A DNA stretch of 35,736 nucleotides from Acidobacteriaceae bacterium (lineage in GTDB: Bacteria > Acidobacteriota > Terriglobia > Terriglobales > Acidobacteriaceae): contig PLIO01000105.1 of the NCBI GenBank assembly GCA_003140075.1, forward strand, positions 14,870 through 50,605. Reading direction: 5' to 3'. Each line of letters starts with the position of its first letter. The stretch's first letter is position 1. The notes under the pieces were generated by a model, which saw only the letters and a program-made list of their open reading frames with translations, had not been told where the DNA came from and did no database searches. A program made the position numbers and the translations under genes. Below, one piece after another: positions 6,062 to 16,622 of this stretch.

Positions 6062-8359
6062 TTACTTGCGGTAACGCTGGGCCAATTGCTGGAAGCGCGG
6101 GTCCGTGCGCAGGGAAGCAAAATACGGGCTGGCATCGAGCGCCGTGAAATCGTTAAAGCCCGCGTCGAATGCTTTTTGCAGCGTGGCAAGAGTTTTCTCT
6201 TTATCGCCCCGAGCTGCATAGGCCGCACTGAGCCAGTAATAGTTGATGCCGACTGGGCGAAGACCCTTTAACAGGGCGGTTAGAGCTTTATCGTAGTCCC
6301 CTTGCGCCAGATAGGTTTGTCCGAGTCCCAGTTGCGCCGCCGTGTTGCCCGGGTCTAGCTTCCGCGACTGCTCGAAGGCGGCAATGGCCTCCGGATAACG
6401 CTGCTGGAGCAAAAGGGCGCGACCAAGATGATAGTAAGTTTGGTAGCTCGCGGGCCGCAAACGCAGGGATTCTCTTGCCGCTCTCTCCGCGGCCTCTGCC
6501 TCTGGCGGCTGTTCATACGCCAGTGTCCAGGAAAGCAGATCCCAGGCATAGGCATTGCCCGGATACAAATCGGTAGCAGTGCGGAACTCTCGCGTCGCCG
6601 TCGCATAGTCATACTTATCCGCGCTGACCATCCCCAGAGCCATGTGGGTCTCGGACAATTGCGGCTCGAGGGCCAGGGCACGCTGGGCGAATTGCTCGGC
6701 ACGTTGCAGATGAGATGGACTCGCGTCGATATTGCGATAGAACTGTCCTTCAATCCATGACAGCCCGGCGAGGGCTGGAGCATAATTCGCGTCGGCCTGA
6801 AGTGCAGCCTCAAAGTATCGCCGTGCAGCTTCCAACTTATCGGCCTGGTCGCCATACTGAATTAACTCTTCTCCTCGCAAGTAGTCGTCGTAAGCTTGAG
6901 GATTCTGGGTGTAACGATGCTGAATGGCCTGCTGCTCTTGAGGACTAAGCTTGAGGTTGAGCGACTCCGCGATCTTCAGGGCAGTTTGCTCTTGCAAGGA
7001 AAAGACGTCCTTCATTTCCCCAGTAAAGTCATCGGCCCACACCTGGAATCCAGTGGTTGCGTCGATTAAATGCACATTGATCCTCACCTGATCACCCGCT
7101 TTCCGCACACTTCCCTCGAGCAGATAGCGGACGCCGAGCGCCTTCCCCATCTCCGCGGCGCTCTTGTCAGTTGCCTTCAGTGCGCTGACGGAAGAATGCG
7201 AAGCCACGTCGATTGCCTGAATCTTCGACAGCTTGGTAGTGATTTCGTCGGTCATTCCATCGCTGAAATAGACGCTGTCGGGTTCGGCGCTCAGGTTTTG
7301 CAGTGGAAGGACGGCCACAGACGGCTTGGCGGCGACGGTCGCGGACTGCGCAGGAGAATGCTTTTCATACCAGGCGATCGCGCCGGCGGCGAACAGTAAA
7401 GCCAGTACCGCAACTCCTGCCAAGGCCCTCCCACGTTTTGATCTTGGACGCGCCTTGGCCTGAATTTCCGCAGCAGAGATTCGTCCCGAGTCGCTGCCAC
7501 GCTGGATGCGCTTCAGGTCCGATCTCAACTCGGCGGCGGACTGGTAGCGCATCTCACGGTCTTTTTCCAGAGACTTTTCCAGGACGTGCTCGAACCCATC
7601 TGGCAGCGCCGGATTCAATCGCAGCGCCGAAGCCGGCGCACGGTTCATAATTCCGTCGAAGATCACGCCGGTGCTCTCTCCACTAAAAGGCAACGCACCC
7701 GTCGCCATTTCGTACAAGACGACTCCGAAGGAGAACAAATCTGTACGGCCGTCAAGTTCTTTGGCTCGCACTTGCTCCGGCGACATGTAAGCAACCGTCC
7801 CCAGAGTAGAACCTGGGCTGGTGAGATGTTGCTCGTCGACAGCGGTCTGCGTGTTCGCGAAGGCAATCTGGCTTGAAGAACTGTTCGCGTGCGCGACTTT
7901 CGCGAGCCCGAAGTCCAAAATCTTGGCGTGTCCGCGCCCAGTGACAAAAATATTGGCAGGCTTGATGTCGCGATGAACGATCCCCTTGGAATGCGCGGCG
8001 TCCAACCCGTCGGCAATTTCAATCGCCAGGGAGACGATGGCTTCGTTCTCTATCGGCTTTCCCGAGACGAGATGCTTCAGAGTCACGCCATCCAGAAACT
8101 CCATGGCAATGAACGATTGCTCACCGTGCTTGCCGATCTCATAGATGGTGCAAATATTGGGATGGTTGAGAGCGGATGCTGCCCGCGCCTCGCGGCGAAA
8201 GCGTTCCAGAGCTTGCGGATCTTTCGACAGTTCATCGGGCAGGAATTTCAGGGCGACAAAGCGGCCAAGCTCGGTGTCCTCAGCCTTGTAGACCACACCC
8301 ATGCCACCGCCTCCGAGCTTTTCGACAATGCGGTAGTGCGAGATAGTTTGGCCGATCAT
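6062..8359 (-). CDS. Transmembrane Ser/Thr protein kinase with TPR sensor/effector region
   Basis: A 765-residue Hanks-type kinase. The N-terminal kinase domain (about 9-285) has the P-loop LGGGGMGVV (15-23), Lys in VALK (K38), the catalytic loop HRDIKPAN (129-136), DFG (149-151) and SPE (193-195), so it should be active. One membrane segment lies at about 311-331 ([20 protein letters not shown]). Then follows a FlgO/CadC-like domain beginning [20 protein letters not shown] (346-), and from about residue 485 to the end a series of TPR repeats. This kinase-TM-TPR build is greatly expanded in Acidobacteriota; substrates are unknown. The ATG at 8359 has no strong Shine-Dalgarno. It is divergent from homoserine dehydrogenase. 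Confidence 0.93.
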   Translation of the reverse strand: MIGQTISHYRIVEKLGGGGMGVVYKAEDTELGRFVALKFLPDELSKDPQALERFRREARAASALNHPNICTIYEIGKHGEQSFIAMEFLDGVTLKHLVSGKPIENEAIVSLAIEIADGLDAAHSKGIVHRDIKPANIFVTGRGHAKILDFGLAKVAHANSSSSQIAFANTQTAVDEQHLTSPGSTLGTVAYMSPEQVRAKELDGRTDLFSFGVVLYEMATGALPFSGESTGVIFDGIMNRAPASALRLNPALPDGFEHVLEKSLEKDREMRYQSAAELRSDLKRIQRGSDSGRISAAEIQAKARPRSKRGRALAGVAVLALLFAAGAIAWYEKHSPAQSATVAAKPSVAVLPLQNLSAEPDSVYFSDGMTDEITTKLSKIQAIDVASHSSVSALKATDKSAAEMGKALGVRYLLEGSVRKAGDQVRINVHLIDATTGFQVWADDFTGEMKDVFSLQEQTALKIAESLNLKLSPQEQQAIQHRYTQNPQAYDDYLRGEELIQYGDQADKLEAARRYFEAALQADANYAPALAGLSWIEGQFYRNIDASPSHLQRAEQFAQRALALEPQLSETHMALGMVSADKYDYATATREFRTATDLYPGNAYAWDLLSWTLAYEQPPEAEAAERAARESLRLRPASYQTYYHLGRALLLQQRYPEAIAAFEQSRKLDPGNTAAQLGLGQTYLAQGDYDKALTALLKGLRPVGINYYWLSAAYAARGDKEKTLATLQKAFDAGFNDFTALDASPYFASLRTDPRFQQLAQRYRK

Positions 8360-8505
8360 TATGGAGAGGCGGAGTTTTCGGACGCTTCATCTTACGGAGG
8401 CCACAGCGGCGAGTCAACGAATGAGCCGCGGCCGCCCTGCTCGCCTTCCGCTTCATCAGTCGCCAGTCCCAAGTATGATAAAAATGAGTTTCCTGAGAGC
8501 ATAGT

Positions 8506-9825
8506 TTGGACAAGATTCCGCCAGAGCGTTTATCGGACGCCAACCCAGCACTCGTGCCACGGGGTCCTGCTGCCCCATGTCGCGTCGCGCTGGTGGGCTT
8601 CGGAACCGTGGGCCGCGCCGTGGCCAAGATTCTCTGTGAGCGTACTGATGGCCTGCTCCGCCTGACGCAAATCTGCAATCGCAACTTCGAACGAAAGAAG
8701 CAGCCCTGGGTGCCGAACGACGTCATTTGGACCGAGGACTTCCAAACCATTCTCAACTCCGACGCCGACATCGTCATTGAGCTGATCGGCGGCCTTCATC
8801 CCGCCGAAGATCTGGTGCGTGGCGCCTTGAGCGCAGGCAAGTCGGTGGTGACGGCGAACAAGCAACTCATCGCTCGTCATGGCCCGGACTTGCTGCAGTT
8901 GGCGGGTGCGAAGGGCTGCCAGCTTGAGTTTGGAGCGTCCGTCGCCGGCGGCGTTCCCGTTCTGCCGGCGTTGCGCACCGGTCTCTGTGGCGATCGACTG
9001 CATGGCATCGCCGGCATTCTGAACGGAACCTGCAACTACATTCTCAGCCGCATTGAGACCGCTCGCATCCCCTTCAGCGAAGCTCTCGAAGAGGCGCAGG
9101 CTCGCGGGTATGCCGAAGCCGACGCCAGTGAAGACCTCGACGGCGGCGATGCCCGCGCTAAACTCTCCATTCTCGCGCTGGCAGGATTGCACGTCCGCGT
9201 TTCTCCGCAAGACATTCGCGCCCGCACCATTCGCCCCGTCGACGCGGTCGATTTCGACTATGCTGCCGAACTGGGCTGCACCATCCGGCAAATCTCGCGC
9301 GCCGATTTGAAAGAAAAGACTTTGTTTGCCGACGTCGGCCCCAGCCTCGTTCCGGCTTCGTCGCCCTTCGGGCGTGTGCAGAGGAATCTGAATCTGGTTC
9401 TGACTTCGGGAGAATATGGCGGCGACATGGCCTTCCTGGGCGCCGGCGCGGGAGGAGATCCCACGGCCGTTGCGGTGGTCTCAGACTTGATGTTTGTCGC
9501 GGAAAGTATTTCCGCTGGACCGCGTTCGCACCGCGAGCTGCAACTCGCTTCGCCAACGGTAAGCTGCGATTTTGAGACGCCCTGGTACCTGCGCTTTCTG
9601 GTGAAGGACCAGCCCGGCATCATCGCGGGGCTGGCCGCGATTCTCTCGGCTCATCAACTGAACATCGATGCCGTGCTGCAGAAGCCGGGCTTCGATAAGG
9701 GCGCTTTGCCTTTCGTGATCACGCTGGAACCTTGCCGCGACGCGCAACTGCACCCGGCGCTGCAGGAAATGTCGGCTCTGCCTTTCGCGCTGAAACCCTG
9801 CCTCTGCCTGCCGATCCTGCTTTAG
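8506..9825 (+). CDS. hom: Homoserine dehydrogenase
   Basis: It reduces aspartate semialdehyde to homoserine in the threonine/methionine pathway. The 439-residue product has the NAD(P)-binding GFGTVG (31-36), ELIGG then SVVTANKQLIARHG, the catalytic-domain block GILNGTCNYILSRI, and the EAQARGYAEADASEDLDGGD signature with the conserved catalytic Asp/Lys region (DARAKLSILA). The C-terminus (from about 360) is an ACT domain (FLVKDQPGIIAGLAAIL), the usual site for threonine feedback control. The start is uncertain: TTG at 8506 with a weak GAGAG is used; GTG at codon 17 is an alternative that still leaves the whole Rossmann fold. No thrB or thrC neighbours are present; it appears monocistronic. Confidence 0.94.
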   Translation: MDKIPPERLSDANPALVPRGPAAPCRVALVGFGTVGRAVAKILCERTDGLLRLTQICNRNFERKKQPWVPNDVIWTEDFQTILNSDADIVIELIGGLHPAEDLVRGALSAGKSVVTANKQLIARHGPDLLQLAGAKGCQLEFGASVAGGVPVLPALRTGLCGDRLHGIAGILNGTCNYILSRIETARIPFSEALEEAQARGYAEADASEDLDGGDARAKLSILALAGLHVRVSPQDIRARTIRPVDAVDFDYAAELGCTIRQISRADLKEKTLFADVGPSLVPASSPFGRVQRNLNLVLTSGEYGGDMAFLGAGAGGDPTAVAVVSDLMFVAESISAGPRSHRELQLASPTVSCDFETPWYLRFLVKDQPGIIAGLAAILSAHQLNIDAVLQKPGFDKGALPFVITLEPCRDAQLHPALQEMSALPFALKPCLCLPILL

Positions 9826-9840
9826 CGCATTCTGCGGCTT

Positions 9841-10008
9841 CTACTTCCAGAACGGATTTTTCAGCCCCGCAGGCGCGAGAGCGCTGTTTGTCTTCGTTTC
9901 TGCGCCGGAGTCGTCCGAAATCTTTTCGTCGAGCAGACGGGACGAAGGCGCGTTGAGCTTATCAGCAGGGTAACCGGGTGCCGGGATAGAAGGACAGTCG
10001 GTGTTCAT
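9841..10008 (-). CDS. Hypothetical 55-aa protein with strong ribosome binding site
   Basis: A short ORF in the 395-base gap between homoserine dehydrogenase and the aldo/keto reductase. The ATG (minus strand, 10008) is preceded by a full GGAGGT, 3-4 bases upstream, unusually good for this window. The product starts MNTDCPSIPAPGYPADKLN and ends GLKNPFWK; it is soluble, Pro/Ser/Ala-rich, with a single Cys at residue 5 and no signal peptide. I do not recognise it. It is convergent with homoserine dehydrogenase (15-base gap) and divergent from the aldo/keto reductase. It could be an anti-terminator, an unknown regulator peptide or the 5' relic of a longer gene; codon third positions look typical for the genome (C/G-rich). 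Confidence 0.5.
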   Translation of the reverse strand: MNTDCPSIPAPGYPADKLNAPSSRLLDEKISDDSGAETKTNSALAPAGLKNPFWK

Positions 10009-10220
10009 GGGACCTCCACAGGGGTTAATGATGTAGGTTCATTGGAACACTTGACCAGCAGTCCGGAGGCCGCAAAATATCGATGCGTTGTATCGGAAAA
10101 TCAGCGGGCTTGATAAAACGAGCGATTGCCCCATTTCGAGCATTTCCGATAAAGCTGCTAGGATGTCAGGTTCGCGTCGTGCTTTGAAAAATTATCGCCT
10201 CATACCTAAGGAAGATTCTC

Positions 10221-11192
10221 ATGAAGTACCGCAAGTTGGGCCGAACCGGTTTCGAAGTCAGCGACATTGCTTATGGACTCTGGGGCATGAGCGGTTGGAG
10301 CGGTTCCGACGACCAGCAGTCGCTCGACTCTCTGCAACTCTCGGTCGATTCCGGCTGCAATTTCTTCGATACCGCATGGGCTTATGGCGAGGGCAAGAGC
10401 GACGGTCTGCTTGGCGAAACCATGGCGCGTAACTCTGCGAAGCGACTCTACGCCGCGTCGAAAATTCCTCCCGCCAACGACAAGTGGCCCGCGCTGCCAT
10501 CATACAAATATCACGATGTGTTTTCCCAAGACCACGTGCTCAGGTACGCCGACTCGATCCGCAAGAAGTTGTGCGTCGATTCGATTGACCTGCTGCAGTT
10601 CCACGTGTGGGATGACAGTTGGACGGATAATCCGGAGTTCCGGTCAACGGTGGAGAAATTGAAGGATGGTGGCTGGATTCGCTACTTCGGGCTCAGCCTG
10701 AACCGCTGGGAGCCGGAGAACGGGATCAAGGCCTTGCACACGGGATTAGTCGACGTGGTGCAGGTGATTTACAACATCTTCGATCAGACGCCCGAGGACA
10801 AGCTGTTTCCGCTGTGCCAGGAACTCAACATAGGTGTGATCGCGCGCGTGCCGCTCGACGAAGGCAGCCTCGGCGGCAAGATGACGCTCGAAACCCGCTT
10901 CCCGAAGGACGATTGGCGGGCCCTCTACTTCGGGCCGGAAAATTTGGCGAATACGATTCAACGCGTAGACAAGCTCAAGGAAATCGCACCTACAGGCATG
11001 ACGCTGCCGGAGATGTCTCTGCGCTTCATCCTTTCTCATCCCGCGGTCAGCACGACAATCGTAGGCATGCGCGACCCGAAACATGTGCGCCAGAACATTG
11101 CCGCCAGCGACGCCGGCCCGCTCGATTCCGGCTTGCTCACCGAATTGAAAAAACATCGCTGGGACCGCAAGCCGCAGCGCTGGTCGGACTAA
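10221..11192 (+). CDS. Aldo/keto reductase
   Basis: A 323-residue TIM-barrel NADPH-dependent oxidoreductase of the aldo/keto reductase superfamily. The catalytic tetrad is visible: D50 and Y55 in NFFDTAWAYGEGKSD, K81 in LYAASKI, and H128 in LLQFHVW. The usual N-terminal KYRKLGRTGFEVSDIAYG opens the barrel, and the C-terminal SLRFILSHPAVSTTIVGMRDP block is the cofactor-binding end. AAGGA lies about 8 bases before the ATG. The substrate cannot be inferred from the sequence. The last bases overlap the 3' end of a convergent membrane-protein gene by 4. Confidence 0.93.
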   Translation: MKYRKLGRTGFEVSDIAYGLWGMSGWSGSDDQQSLDSLQLSVDSGCNFFDTAWAYGEGKSDGLLGETMARNSAKRLYAASKIPPANDKWPALPSYKYHDVFSQDHVLRYADSIRKKLCVDSIDLLQFHVWDDSWTDNPEFRSTVEKLKDGGWIRYFGLSLNRWEPENGIKALHTGLVDVVQVIYNIFDQTPEDKLFPLCQELNIGVIARVPLDEGSLGGKMTLETRFPKDDWRALYFGPENLANTIQRVDKLKEIAPTGMTLPEMSLRFILSHPAVSTTIVGMRDPKHVRQNIAASDAGPLDSGLLTELKKHRWDRKPQRWSD

Positions 11193-11590
11193 GCTCGTAC
11201 ACTGCCGTCCATTATCTGAGTCAGTTTCGCACGAGCCCGCTTCAACCGATACAGCTCATGCAGGAGTGGCAAGAGAACAGCCACCACGATAGCAACCCGG
11301 TAAGGATGCTGATATCTGTTCATGGTTGTTGCCACCATGCCGCCTCCCTCTAAATGTTCCAAGACGGTGTTTCTGGGCCAGGGCATAGACATACACCCGA
11401 AGAAACCAGCCAGAAAGCCAAACGATCCCAGAAAGGCGTCCCTTACGATCCCTTGTTGGCCGCACTTCGTTGCGAACGAAACTAACCATCCGCCGAACGC
11501 ACCAATCGCCATCCCGGCGAGCGCGTACAGAATGAAAGCGATGACGACGATAACGGGAGCAACGGGAAACATGCTGGTATGGTAATGCAT
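11189..11590 (-). CDS. Small hypothetical membrane protein
   Basis: A 133-residue protein with membrane segments at about residues 10-38 (APVIVVIAFILYALAGMAIG...), 48-68 (AFLGSFGFLAGFFGC) and 96-113 (VAIVVAVLLPLLHELYRL), ending in a basic tail. A polar stretch (NTVLEHLEGGGMVATTMNRY) lies before the last helix. The ATG at 11590 is chosen because upstream sequence in the frame is Arg/Gln-rich and looks non-coding; an ATG at 11572 is also possible. No function recognised. The pattern resembles small conserved membrane proteins of Acidobacteriota, from memory only. It is convergent with the aldo/keto reductase (4-base overlap) and divergent from the TonB-receptor-like gene. Confidence 0.6.
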   Translation of the reverse strand: MHYHTSMFPVAPVIVVIAFILYALAGMAIGAFGGWLVSFATKCGQQGIVRDAFLGSFGFLAGFFGCMSMPWPRNTVLEHLEGGGMVATTMNRYQHPYRVAIVVAVLLPLLHELYRLKRARAKLTQIMDGSVRA

Positions 11591-11697
11591 CGCGCGACGA
11601 TCAATCTCCCAATCGAGATACTCCCGCCCTACGATCTGTGGTAGTAGCTCGCAACGCGGTCTAGTCTGTTTGTTTCGCCCCCCGGCTGCTTGCAACC

Positions 11698-14600
11698 ATG
11701 AAGACAGATTCGCGCCAAACCGTGTTCGCGGTAGTCCTCTTCACCCTGCTGCTCACGGCAGCCCTCCATGCCCAGAACCCGCGCGGATCGTTGCGCGGCA
11801 CGGTGCAGGATGCCACCGGTGCCCGCATCGCCTCCGCCAAAATCGTTGCGCAACTATCCGGCTCCTCCATTCAACGTGAGGCCCTCAGCGAAGACCGGGG
11901 CGAGTTTCGTCTCGATGACCTCCAGCCCGGCAACTACCGCATCACCATCAGTGCCGCAGGTTTTGCTCCGGCGCAGGCAGAGGTCTGGATCGCAGTCGCC
12001 ACTGTCCGCGACATTAACGTCACGATGAAGCCGTCGTCCGTCCAGCAGACCGTCAATGTGCAGGGAAGTTCTTCCTCGATTACTACCGAAACGATTGACA
12101 CCTCGAGCGCGGTGCGCGGAGGCGTAGTGGGCAGCCAGGACCTGGAAACTCTGCCGCTTCCGGCACGAAGTTTCGCCAACATTGCCTATCTCGTGCCCGG
12201 AACCGAGCCGGTCGAGCCTTCCGACCCCACCAAGGCGCGCATCACCGCGGTCTCGACCGGGGGCAGTTCCGGCTTGAACAACGAGTTATCGGTGGATGGC
12301 GCGGAAAACTCCGACGACTGGATCGGCGGCTTCCTGCAAAACTTCTCGCCCGATGGCGTTCAGGAATTTGCGGTGCGCACCTCGAACGAAGACGCCGACA
12401 CGGGTTGGACCACGGCCGGGTCGGTGGTGATCACAACCAAGCGCGGAAGCAACCAATGGCACGGAAGCGGAGCGTTCTATGACCGCCAGGCCGCGCTGAA
12501 CGCGCGCTTCCCCATCGAGAACCCGGCGCCGAATCCGAAGCAGCCGTTCTCCCGCCAGAACTACGTTGGAACTTTCGGGGGTCCGGTCGCGAAGGACAAG
12601 GTGTGGTTTTTCACCTCATTCGAAAACGTCCACGAGAACGCGAGCATCGCCTACAGCCCCGCCAGCACGACTCAGTTCGATGCGCTGGCGCAGTTGGCGT
12701 CGGAAGGATTGATCACCGGCATTCCTTCCATCCCGGTTCCCGCCACCGTTCCGATTCCTTTTCGCGACTATCTGAGTTCGTTGCGTTTCGACTGGGCCCA
12801 GTCGTCGAAATCGACCTGGTTCCTACGCGCATCGTCAGACAGCTACCTCACGCATAACGCATTGGTGCAGCAGGCTACGCTGCCCTCTACCGGTCTGACC
12901 ACGCACAACAATTACTGGAACGTGGCGCTCAGCAATACCTATACTTTCAGTTCAAACTGGCTGGGCAATCTGGTGCTTGACGCCAGCCTGTTGCATCTGA
13001 CGCAGACGCGGAATTCGGACCTCGGCTTCGCCATACAGTTTCCCTTCAGCGTGACAGCGCTGACCGTCTCCGGCTTCGAGACATTCGGCGACAATCAGTT
13101 TGCCACTCCCATCACTCTTTTCCCCGCCTTGCGCAATCAGGACAAATACCAGTTCCGCTACGATCTGAGCCACGTTGTGCGTGACCATGCGTTCAAGTTC
13201 GGAGTCGACTTCATTCACGAACCGGTGCTCAGCGGCGCGTTCGCTGCGACGGCGGAGCAGTTCACCACCTATCCCTCCAATCCCGATTGCTACATCAATC
13301 CGCCCGGCCCCGATTGCGGCGGCATCACGGCTGCTTTGCCGTTTTACTACACGCCTCCCAGCGCGATGTGTGATCCAGAACCTCCGACGGGCAGCGGCAT
13401 TAACTGCAAATTTACCCCCGCCGGCGACGGCAGCTTTTCGCAGAACGTTCAACGTCTCGCCTTCTACGCCGAGGATTCATGGCGCGTCTCGCACCAACTC
13501 ACCCTCAACTACGGCTTGCGTTATCAGACGACCTGGGGGCTCTTCATAGGTTCGGGACGAAACGAAGCCGAGAACGCCGCGTATGTGACGCTGCAAGCGC
13601 TGCAGATTCCAATCGTGCCCAGCGTACCCAGTGACTATCGCAAGCAAGTCGCGCCTCGCCTTGGGCTCGCTTACTCACCCGGTAGCAGCGGGAAGACGGT
13701 GATTCGTGCCGGTTTTGGCCTCTACTATGACGATCTGGCACAAAACGGATGGGCGACTGCGTTTCAGGGGGTCAACGACTCGAACTTCACCACCGGGACG
13801 TGCAGCCTTATGGGAGGCCCGGGCACTTACGCGCTCTCCGGTTCAGGCTGCCTGACGGGCGGCGCAGGCGCCACCGGCAATCTGGTCGGCTCTCCTTATA
13901 AAACGCCTTACGCCATTCATACCACCGGCGGCGTGCAGCACGCGTTCAACGAGCATTGGCTGGCCAGTGCCGATTACGTACACGAGCAGGGCAATCACGG
14001 ATACCGCGGCTTCCCCTATACCAGCGGCTCCAGCCTATTCACTCCGCTCATTTCCACATCAGAGCCTCCCACGGAATACGCTGCCGATCAGCAGGCTGTC
14101 GTGCCGAATGTGAATGTGTTCGAGTCCGACAACCGTTCCAGCTACAACGGACTGCTGTTACACCTGCAAGGCAACATGCGCCGCTTCAATCTGGTCGCGA
14201 ACTACCAACTCTCCAAGGCGCAGACCTGGGGATGCTTGCTCGGCGAACTGTTCGACTATGTGGATGGCGTCTGCCCACAACAGCCGAATCAGCCGAATCC
14301 CGGCTTCCTGAACGCTTTCGGACCAGGCGACTACGGACCCTCTGGCGAAGACGTTCGCCATCGCTTCGTGCTGGCCGGCACAGTGCACCTCCCCGGCGGC
14401 TTCGAGTTGAGCACCATTAATCAGTTTGAGAGCGCCCGCCCCATCACCATCACGAACGCCGACAACACCGACCGCATTTATGTAAATGGTGCGTACACCA
14501 GCCTCGACGAATTTCGCGGAACGCCTTATATTCAGTCAGACCTGCGCGTCACGCGTCCTTTCAAAATCAACGAGCGCTGGCAGGTCGACCCGTTCATCGA

Positions 14601-14874
14601 ATTCTTCAACCTGTTCAACCGCAACAATCCCGGCGCCAACTTCGCGGTCAACGTGGCCCAACTCCCGGTGCCGCAGCTCCAGATGCAACCCAACGCACAG
14701 GGCATCACCAATGTCACCAGCATTTGCTCGAATCCGAGTTGCACCCAAACCGCCGCCATCACCAGCCTGAAGCAGCTTGAGATCCCCGAGGGCGCGCTGG
14801 GAGATTTCTTCGGTCCAGGCACAACCGTCGGCATTCCTTTTGCCGCACAATTGGGCGTGCGGATCACGTTCTAG
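11698..14874 (+). CDS. TonB-dependent receptor-like protein with carboxypeptidase-regulatory domain
   Basis: A 1058-residue outer-membrane protein of the Oar/TonB-receptor-like type. Residues 1-26 are a signal peptide (ending LHAQ). About residues 29-112 form a carboxypeptidase-regulatory-like beta-sandwich (GSLRGTVQDATGARI...). The plug region follows with LNNELSVDGAENSDDW and GSVVITTKRGSNQWHGSGAF, then a long barrel ending in QLGVRITF, a terminal Phe. These proteins are extremely numerous in Acidobacteriota and are thought to import or bind polysaccharide or other large ligands; no ligand can be assigned. A second ATG is not obvious; the start gives a clean signal peptide. It ends 112 bases before the convergent GloVer gene, with a palindrome between. 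Confidence 0.92.
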   Translation: MKTDSRQTVFAVVLFTLLLTAALHAQNPRGSLRGTVQDATGARIASAKIVAQLSGSSIQREALSEDRGEFRLDDLQPGNYRITISAAGFAPAQAEVWIAVATVRDINVTMKPSSVQQTVNVQGSSSSITTETIDTSSAVRGGVVGSQDLETLPLPARSFANIAYLVPGTEPVEPSDPTKARITAVSTGGSSGLNNELSVDGAENSDDWIGGFLQNFSPDGVQEFAVRTSNEDADTGWTTAGSVVITTKRGSNQWHGSGAFYDRQAALNARFPIENPAPNPKQPFSRQNYVGTFGGPVAKDKVWFFTSFENVHENASIAYSPASTTQFDALAQLASEGLITGIPSIPVPATVPIPFRDYLSSLRFDWAQSSKSTWFLRASSDSYLTHNALVQQATLPSTGLTTHNNYWNVALSNTYTFSSNWLGNLVLDASLLHLTQTRNSDLGFAIQFPFSVTALTVSGFETFGDNQFATPITLFPALRNQDKYQFRYDLSHVVRDHAFKFGVDFIHEPVLSGAFAATAEQFTTYPSNPDCYINPPGPDCGGITAALPFYYTPPSAMCDPEPPTGSGINCKFTPAGDGSFSQNVQRLAFYAEDSWRVSHQLTLNYGLRYQTTWGLFIGSGRNEAENAAYVTLQALQIPIVPSVPSDYRKQVAPRLGLAYSPGSSGKTVIRAGFGLYYDDLAQNGWATAFQGVNDSNFTTGTCSLMGGPGTYALSGSGCLTGGAGATGNLVGSPYKTPYAIHTTGGVQHAFNEHWLASADYVHEQGNHGYRGFPYTSGSSLFTPLISTSEPPTEYAADQQAVVPNVNVFESDNRSSYNGLLLHLQGNMRRFNLVANYQLSKAQTWGCLLGELFDYVDGVCPQQPNQPNPGFLNAFGPGDYGPSGEDVRHRFVLAGTVHLPGGFELSTINQFESARPITITNADNTDRIYVNGAYTSLDEFRGTPYIQSDLRVTRPFKINERWQVDPFIEFFNLFNRNNPGANFAVNVAQLPVPQLQMQPNAQGITNVTSICSNPSCTQTAAITSLKQLEIPEGALGDFFGPGTTVGIPFAAQLGVRITF

Positions 14875-14921
14875 CTTCCAAAGTATCGGGAGGCCACCCC
14901 TCGCGGGCACAGCCAATTGGG

Positions 14922-14949
14922 TGAGAACCGCTCGGCCGAGCGGTTCTCA
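14922..14949. terminator. Perfect 28-bp palindrome, probable bidirectional terminator
   Basis: TGAGAACCGCTCGG is followed immediately by its exact reverse complement, giving a 14-bp stem with no spacer. It lies between the convergent TonB-receptor-like and GloVer-repeat genes, where a shared terminator is expected. Neither side has a long T-tract. It could alternatively be a protein-binding site. Confidence 0.6.
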
Positions 14950-14986
14950 TCAACCCTCTTAATGACGAAGGGCCTCGAATCGCCCT

Positions 14987-16376
14987 CTATGGCTTGATCG
15001 CAAACACGGTCCCGCAGGTCGCCACCGGGTCGTCATTGTAGTTCAGACACGTTCCGCTCCCGCCGTCTAACGTTGTGCCATAGATGCGGCCAGCGCTATC
15101 GATCGCCAGACCGCCGACAGGATTGGCCCCGTCAGTAGCGATATCCCCAAAGTTTTCCAGCAGCGTCTCGGTCCACGTTCCCCCTGTGGAAGGCGTCAAC
15201 TCGAAGACGACACCGCAGCTTAGGGGGCCGCACGCTGAGTCTCCATTCCCACCCCATGTCGTCGTGCCATAGAGATTGCCGGACGAGTCGAAGACCACGC
15301 CCCCTTGGGGAGCATCTCCGTCCGTACAACACGTGAAGTAATGCAACTGGGTCAAGGTCCAGGTCCCTCCTGGCGTTAGCTCGAACACTGAGCCTTCGTT
15401 TTGGCCCCCGCCATACACCGTCGTGCCGTAGAGATTGCCAGGGCCGTCCATCGTGAGTCCGCCCGCCGGATTCGCTCCGTCCAGGTAGTCAAAATCGTGC
15501 ACCACCGCTTCCGTCCAGCCACCGCCGCTAGAAGGCTTAACTTCGAACACAGCGCCGTAATCATTCGCACCGCCCCAGTCCGTCACTCCATAGAGATTTC
15601 CCGAGCTATCACGCGCGAGCGTCGCGCCCGTGTACAAAAGCCCACCGAGAGTGGTCTTGTCGGAATAGTACCCATCGACGCCGTCATCGTTGAAACTGTG
15701 CACGATTGACTCGGTCCATCCCCCACCGGCAACGGGCTTGAATTCGAACACTGTCCCATAGCCATAGAGGCCGCCACCGAACGTCGTGCCGTAGAGGTTG
15801 CCCTCGGAATCGATGGTCACACTGCCCTCGGGATAGTTGCCATCCGCGGCGGTCGAGCGGAAATTATGCACGATCTTATTAGGTCCAGCCCTCGCCCGCC
15901 TTCGGGCTCAACTCAAATATGGTTCCGCAGCCCGTCTGCGAGAAAATGTTGTTGCACAGCCCGGTGCCCCCGTAGACCGTCGTCCCATAGAGATTTCCAC
16001 TGGCATCGAGCGTCAGTGCAGCCGCGGGATTGTATCCGTCCTCCCCGGTGTAGGTAAAGTTATGCAGGATCTTATAACTCAATCCTCCGCCAGTTTTAGG
16101 ACTTAGCTCAAACACCGCCCCGCAGCCCACGACGATGCTGCCGTCGATAGTGCACAGCCCAGTGCCGCCGCCGTTTGTCATGCCATAGATACTGCCGGAG
16201 GCGTCCACGACGACCCCGCCATAGGGAGAGGCTGCGTCCTTTACGGGACCCAGATAGTTGAAGTTATGCAGCACCTTTTCTGTCTGCGCCGCCGCGCGCG
16301 TGGCCGTCATCAGCGTGGCCATGGCAGACAAGGCCAGCACTACCGTGAATCCGATCGAAAGTCTTCTGCTCCTCAT
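14987..16376 (-). pseudogene. GloVer (Gloeo/Verruco) tandem-repeat exported protein, frameshifted
   Basis: Two adjacent frames together encode one exported repeat protein of about 462 residues. It starts at ATG 16376 with a strong AAGGAGG before it and a signal peptide (MRSRRLSIGFTVVLALSAM... to AAAQ). Seven repeats carry the SGNLYGTT-x-x-GG core followed by GTVFEL-type strands, the Gloeo_Verruco (TIGR03803-like) pattern, probably a beta-propeller. The frame breaks after GEGWT: removing one base at about 15881 turns ACC-TAA-TAA into ACC-AAT-AAG and continues as NKIVHNF, exactly the repeat consensus (compare KILHNF and SIVHSF). The second frame ends naturally with GTVFAIKP. Thus either the gene is recently inactivated or one base is a sequence error. 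The role is probably extracytoplasmic; unknown. Confidence 0.82.
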
Positions 16377-16622
16377 GGATAGTCCTCCTTAGTCGCGATG
16401 CGACGAGTATGCTCAGGTATTGCTAAGGGGCCCGTGGTCTCGAAGAGTTAGGGAAAGAACAGAACTCTTACTCAGGGGAGGACATCAACCTACACCCGTT
16501 CCCGAATCCAGTCAACCGAGGTCCGATTGACACTGTAGAATAACTGTCATTATCTTTTGCGAGTCCGGAGAGCTGGAATCTAAAATTCTATTTCTAACTG
16601 ATGTTCCGAAAGGAGAACTCTT

